This document shows, piece by piece, positions 12,809-16,048 of a DNA stretch of 16,048 nt. The position numbers and the translations under genes were made by a program. The notes under the pieces were generated by a model, which was not told where the DNA came from, did no database searches, and saw only the letters and a program-made list of their open reading frames with translations. The stretch comes from JBCBRD01 sp039819885 (GTDB taxonomy: Bacteria > Pseudomonadota > Alphaproteobacteria > Rhizobiales > Hyphomicrobiaceae): assembly GCA_039819885.1 (NCBI GenBank), contig JBCBRD010000062.1, forward strand, positions 1-16,048, in the 5' to 3' direction. Position 1 is the stretch's first letter, and every line of letters begins with the position of its first letter.

Positions 12809-15358
12809 CTACTTGCGAGGCTTCGCCCGCGCAGTGGCGGACGCCGCCGCAGGATCATCAGGCCAAACGTGCTTCGGGTATCGCCCCTTCATTTCCGCTT
12901 TGACATCCGCCCAGGCCCCAGACCAAAAGCCAGGAAGGTCATGTGTGATCTGTATAGGGCGGCGCGCCGGAGAAAGCAGTTTCAGCGTGATCGGGATGCG
13001 TCCGTTTGCAAGTGTCGGGTGTGATGTCAGCCCGAACAACTCTTGGACGCGCAAAGCAATTGCTGGAGCACCTTCACCATCATAATCGATCGGTAATCGC
13101 GACCCTGTCGGAGCCTCATAGTGGGTGGGAAGAATTGCATCGACACGTTGCCGGTCTTGCCAGGTTAGAAGACCATCCAAAGCCTGACCGAGCACATCAC
13201 TCGAAATCTCTGACAAGCGCGTCAGTCCAGCGAGATAAGGCGCGAGCCACGTTTCAACTGTCTCCGCCAAATGTTCTTCCGCAAGGTCCGGAAAACCATC
13301 GCAAATCGATGCATTAGTCCGCTTCAAGAACGCAACGCGCGCCAGCAATTGCTTCTGTGACGTACTCCACCTGAGGGCATCGAAGCCACTTGTAGTAGCG
13401 GCTCGCGCCAATGCAGCCTGAACATCTGGACCATGCTGAATTGGCGCGGCCTGCTCTTCGAGCACTAACGCATCAAGTCGAAGAACGTTGCGACCCACCA
13501 GTGCTTTAGCGCCTGTATCAAAACGCACCTCGCGGCATCGCTCCATTCGTGCGCCAGCGATCTGATCGAGCAGTTCACGCTCGATCGGCATGGCCAACAA
13601 AACCCTCGGCGATTTTGCCTGCCCCTGCAGGTCAGCGACCACCATGAAGTCAACACGTGCCAGAGCGTCGCTTTCCGGCACCAGCACAGCTCTACCGTTC
13701 GCCATGAGGAATTGCCCAGCTCGACCGCGTGTCATCGCAATTCGGTCCGGGAAGGCGACCGCGAATAGTGTTGCGATAATGGATTTGGTGGACAAACCAT
13801 CAAAAGAAACCGCACGCAGCCCATCGTCATAAAATTCCGTATCGGCACTTTTGGCAACCAGCCGCTCAGCCTCTTTAGCCCAACCCATCGACAAGCGACG
13901 CAGCCCATTAATTCGCGTGCCGTGCTGAGCCGCAAACGCATGTATGCGTTGACTGGCATCAAGGCTTCCGCCGCCAACACCGCGCTCAACAAGGATGGCC
14001 ACAAGGTCCGTTGCAATCTGCAAAACCTTGCGTCCGTGACGCGCTGCAAACAACACCATACGTGCCAACCGCGCGGGCATGGGAAGCTGCCTGATCTGCC
14101 TTCCAACCTCGGTCATCAGGCCAGCGGCATCCAATGCTCCAGCACGGATCAGCTCATCACGCGCAACCTGCCACAGTCCTGCTGGTGGCCGATCAAGCCA
14201 GGACAACTGCTCAGGGTCGGTGACACCCCACTCCGCACAATCAAGCACCAACCCGGTCAGATCGGTCGATAAGATCTCAGGATCATCAAAAGCAGGCAAT
14301 GCTCGGGTTTCGGGTTCATCCCACAACCGGTAGCAAACACCCGGCGCCGTACGGCCTGCCCGCCCTCTGCGTTGATCAGCACTCGCACGAGACGCGCGCA
14401 CCGTTTCTAAACGGCTCAACCCACAAGAAGCATCATAGCGCGGGACACGTGAACGACCGGCATCAACCACCACACGCACACCTTCTATCGTCAACGAACT
14501 CTCGGCAATGGCAGTAGACACGATCACCCGACGACGCGCACTTTCGGGTCGAGGTGAGATGGCTCGTTTCTGATCGGCAAATGGCAAACCGCCATAGAGA
14601 GGAAAAACATCAAACGCTTCCCTTTCCGACAGCCGATCGGAGATCACGTCACAGGCGCGTTCGATGTCACGTTGCCCCGGCAGGAAAACCAGAACATCAC
14701 CATCATGATGGTCCAAGGCCCGAAAGACGATCGCGGCCACATGCTCGTCAAGCCGTCGCTCGCGCCGCCGCCCGACGTAAATCGTCTCAACCGGGAACGA
14801 CCGCCCCGCACTCTCGACCACCCGACCGGACGGAAGCTTGCCTGCGATACGGGCACCATCCAGTGTTGCAGACATCACGATAAGCTTGAGGTCTTCGCGC
14901 AAGCCCGCCTGCACATCCAACGCCAGTGCCAAGCCAAAATCTGCTTCAAGCGCGCGCTCGTGAAACTCATCGAAAATGACGGCCGCAACCCCTTCGAGCG
15001 TGGGGTCATCCAGGATCATCCGCGTGAAAACACCATCGGTTACAACCTCAACACGCGTACCCGGCCCAACGCGAGTGTCCATCCGCGCACGGACCCCGAT
15101 CGTTTCACCAACGCGCTCGCCCAGCATATCGGCCATGCGTTCAGCCGCAGCCCTTGCAGCCAACCGTCGAGGTTCAACCAGAACAATCTTGCGATCGGCA
15201 CACCAGGGTTCATTGATGCAAACCAGCGGCAACCGGGTTGTCTTGCCGGCACCCGGCGGAGCAACAATAACCAGCGACGGTTCATGCATGAGGACCGTGC
15301 GCACGTCATCAACGACGTCATCAATCGGCAACTTGAGAGCATCAGACACACCTGTCAT
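12809..15358 (-). CDS. hrpB: ATP-dependent helicase HrpB
   Basis: An 849-residue DExH-box helicase of normal family length. Walker A is APPGAGKT (33-40), the Walker B variant DEFHE (130-134), motif III SAT (163-165), and motif VI QRRGRAGR (329-336). The conserved HrpB C-terminus is present (PGFWSGAWADVKAEMKGRYP and then WPDDP). HrpB is a cytoplasmic RNA-type helicase of poorly defined cellular role, widespread in Proteobacteria. It lies 36 bases downstream of rpe and 131 bases before rfbD on the same strand, so partial co-transcription is possible. No sign of damage or transfer is seen. Confidence 0.95.
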   Translation of the reverse strand: MTGVSDALKLPIDDVVDDVRTVLMHEPSLVIVAPPGAGKTTRLPLVCINEPWCADRKIVLVEPRRLAARAAAERMADMLGERVGETIGVRARMDTRVGPGTRVEVVTDGVFTRMILDDPTLEGVAAVIFDEFHERALEADFGLALALDVQAGLREDLKLIVMSATLDGARIAGKLPSGRVVESAGRSFPVETIYVGRRRERRLDEHVAAIVFRALDHHDGDVLVFLPGQRDIERACDVISDRLSEREAFDVFPLYGGLPFADQKRAISPRPESARRRVIVSTAIAESSLTIEGVRVVVDAGRSRVPRYDASCGLSRLETVRASRASADQRRGRAGRTAPGVCYRLWDEPETRALPAFDDPEILSTDLTGLVLDCAEWGVTDPEQLSWLDRPPAGLWQVARDELIRAGALDAAGLMTEVGRQIRQLPMPARLARMVLFAARHGRKVLQIATDLVAILVERGVGGGSLDASQRIHAFAAQHGTRINGLRRLSMGWAKEAERLVAKSADTEFYDDGLRAVSFDGLSTKSIIATLFAVAFPDRIAMTRGRAGQFLMANGRAVLVPESDALARVDFMVVADLQGQAKSPRVLLAMPIERELLDQIAGARMERCREVRFDTGAKALVGRNVLRLDALVLEEQAAPIQHGPDVQAALARAATTSGFDALRWSTSQKQLLARVAFLKRTNASICDGFPDLAEEHLAETVETWLAPYLAGLTRLSEISSDVLGQALDGLLTWQDRQRVDAILPTHYEAPTGSRLPIDYDGEGAPAIALRVQELFGLTSHPTLANGRIPITLKLLSPARRPIQITHDLPGFWSGAWADVKAEMKGRYPKHVWPDDPAAASATARAKPRK

Positions 15359-15394
15359 GACCGACAGCTCGCATAATTGCGACGCGGGACACGA

Positions 15395-16048
15395 CTAGGC
15401 TGCATCCGCTGTCCGCGACCGCTCAGCGGCGTCACGAATGGCCGTGATGTTTGCAGCATAAGCTGCTTCACCATCACCCTTGAACACAGCCGATCCCGCA
15501 ACCAAAACATTGGCACCGGCCGCTGCAACAGCTGCCGCGGTCGCAGGCGAAACCCCACCATCGACTTCAATATCGATCGGTCGGTCGCCAACCATTTCGC
15601 GAACCCGGGCGATCTTCTCAAGCATCGGTTCGATGAACGACTGTCCACCAAACCCGGGGTTAACCGTCATCAACAAGATCAAATCGAGCCGATCAAGCAC
15701 GTAAGAAATCACATTCTCCGGGGTCGACGGATTGAGCGATACACCGGCCTTCTTGCCTAACGCTTTGATAGTCTGCAGTGACCGATCAAGGTGCGGACCA
15801 GCCTCGGCGTGAACGGTGATGATATCCGCACCGGCATTTGCAAAGGCTTCGATGTAGGAGTCGGCAGGCGCGATCATCAAATGACAATCAAACACCTTTG
15901 CAGACGCTGGCCGGATGGCAGAAACGATCGCAGGACCAAACGTGATGTTCGGCACGAAATGCCCATCCATAACATCAAGGTGGATCCAATCCGCACCTGC
16001 GCGGTCAACCGCCGCCACCTCTTCACCCAGTCGGGCAAAGTCAGCCGA
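15395..16048 (-). CDS. rpe: Ribulose-phosphate 3-epimerase, 5' end cut by window edge
   Basis: 217 residues of a TIM-barrel epimerase that interconverts ribulose 5-phosphate and xylulose 5-phosphate in the pentose phosphate (and, where present, Calvin) pathway. The frame stays open to the right edge, reading SADFARLGEE just inside it, so only about ten N-terminal residues and the start codon are missing. Family motifs are clear: HLDVMDGHFVPN with the metal-binding His and Asp, HLMI, VHAEA, VNPGFGGQ and the second metal Asp in IEVDGG. It is the upstream neighbour of hrpB on the same strand. The short alanine-rich C-terminus is ordinary. Confidence 0.95.
   Translation of the reverse strand, partial: SADFARLGEEVAAVDRAGADWIHLDVMDGHFVPNITFGPAIVSAIRPASAKVFDCHLMIAPADSYIEAFANAGADIITVHAEAGPHLDRSLQTIKALGKKAGVSLNPSTPENVISYVLDRLDLILLMTVNPGFGGQSFIEPMLEKIARVREMVGDRPIDIEVDGGVSPATAAAVAAAGANVLVAGSAVFKGDGEAAYAANITAIRDAAERSRTADAA

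Noticed and set aside
14672..15376. A 234-codon plus-strand frame opposite hrpB.
   Set aside because: It lies entirely within a well-conserved helicase gene on the other strand and has a composition typical of antisense shadows.
1..16048. CRISPR arrays, insertion sequences, tRNA genes or prophage genes.
   Set aside because: No regularly spaced repeats, transposase or integrase frames, terminal inverted repeats with target duplications, or tRNA cloverleaf were found on reading both strands.

Overview
The window looks like a chromosomal segment from an alphaproteobacterium, most likely a methylotrophic or alcohol-oxidising member of the Hyphomicrobiales. This rests on gene content and moderate GC; no rRNA or other taxonomic marker is present. 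Most of the window (about 745-11746) is a periplasmic PQQ (quinoprotein) alcohol-oxidation locus with its signalling genes. The right end (11766-16048) is ordinary chromosome: rfbD, hrpB and a truncated rpe, all on the minus strand.

Layout. 1-744 has no convincing gene. It holds a run of hairpins ending in a factor-independent terminator (135-166) and then the upstream region of the signalling pair. 745-3314 (+) encodes a FIST-domain sensor and a soluble hybrid histidine kinase, the same pairing as NosP-NahK. Convergent to it, 3489-4154 (-) encodes an AgmR/ErbR-like LuxR-family response regulator. After a strong bidirectional terminator (4251-4285) comes a PQQ alcohol dehydrogenase (4331-6091, -) of the ExaF/PedH type, with the Asp-Tyr-Asp signature of lanthanide-dependent enzymes. 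A 334-bp regulatory gap with striking palindromes separates it from a minus-strand operon that reads, in transcription order, pedF cytochrome c550, a PQQ-associated periplasmic binding protein, a SoxYZ-fusion carrier and a Tat-exported zinc metallohydrolase. A divergent 307-bp promoter region (9720-10026) separates pedF from two plus-strand genes: a secreted YVTN beta-propeller and a rhodanese-like Cys/Cys-Trp protein. Both belong to families known to accompany PQQ-dependent alcohol catabolism.

How the parts fit. The dehydrogenase would oxidise alcohols in the periplasm and pass electrons through PedF to the respiratory chain. The binding protein, SoxYZ-like carrier, metallohydrolase, propeller and rhodanese-like protein are accessory factors whose biochemistry is largely unknown. 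FIST protein, kinase and AgmR-like regulator probably control expression. As I recall it, pedF-pedG-SoxYZ-hydrolase-pedH matches the order in the Pseudomonas putida ped cluster, and nosP-nahK-agmR-exaA resembles P. aeruginosa, so this window joins both arrangements. PQQ biosynthesis genes, an aldehyde dehydrogenase, and the ABC ATPase and permease usually found with the propeller/CXXCW pair are absent from the window.

The least understood part is the SoxYZ carrier plus metallohydrolase module, next to a possibly heme- or NO-responsive input to alcohol oxidation. Several intergenic palindromes around the regulator and dehydrogenase genes are candidate operators.
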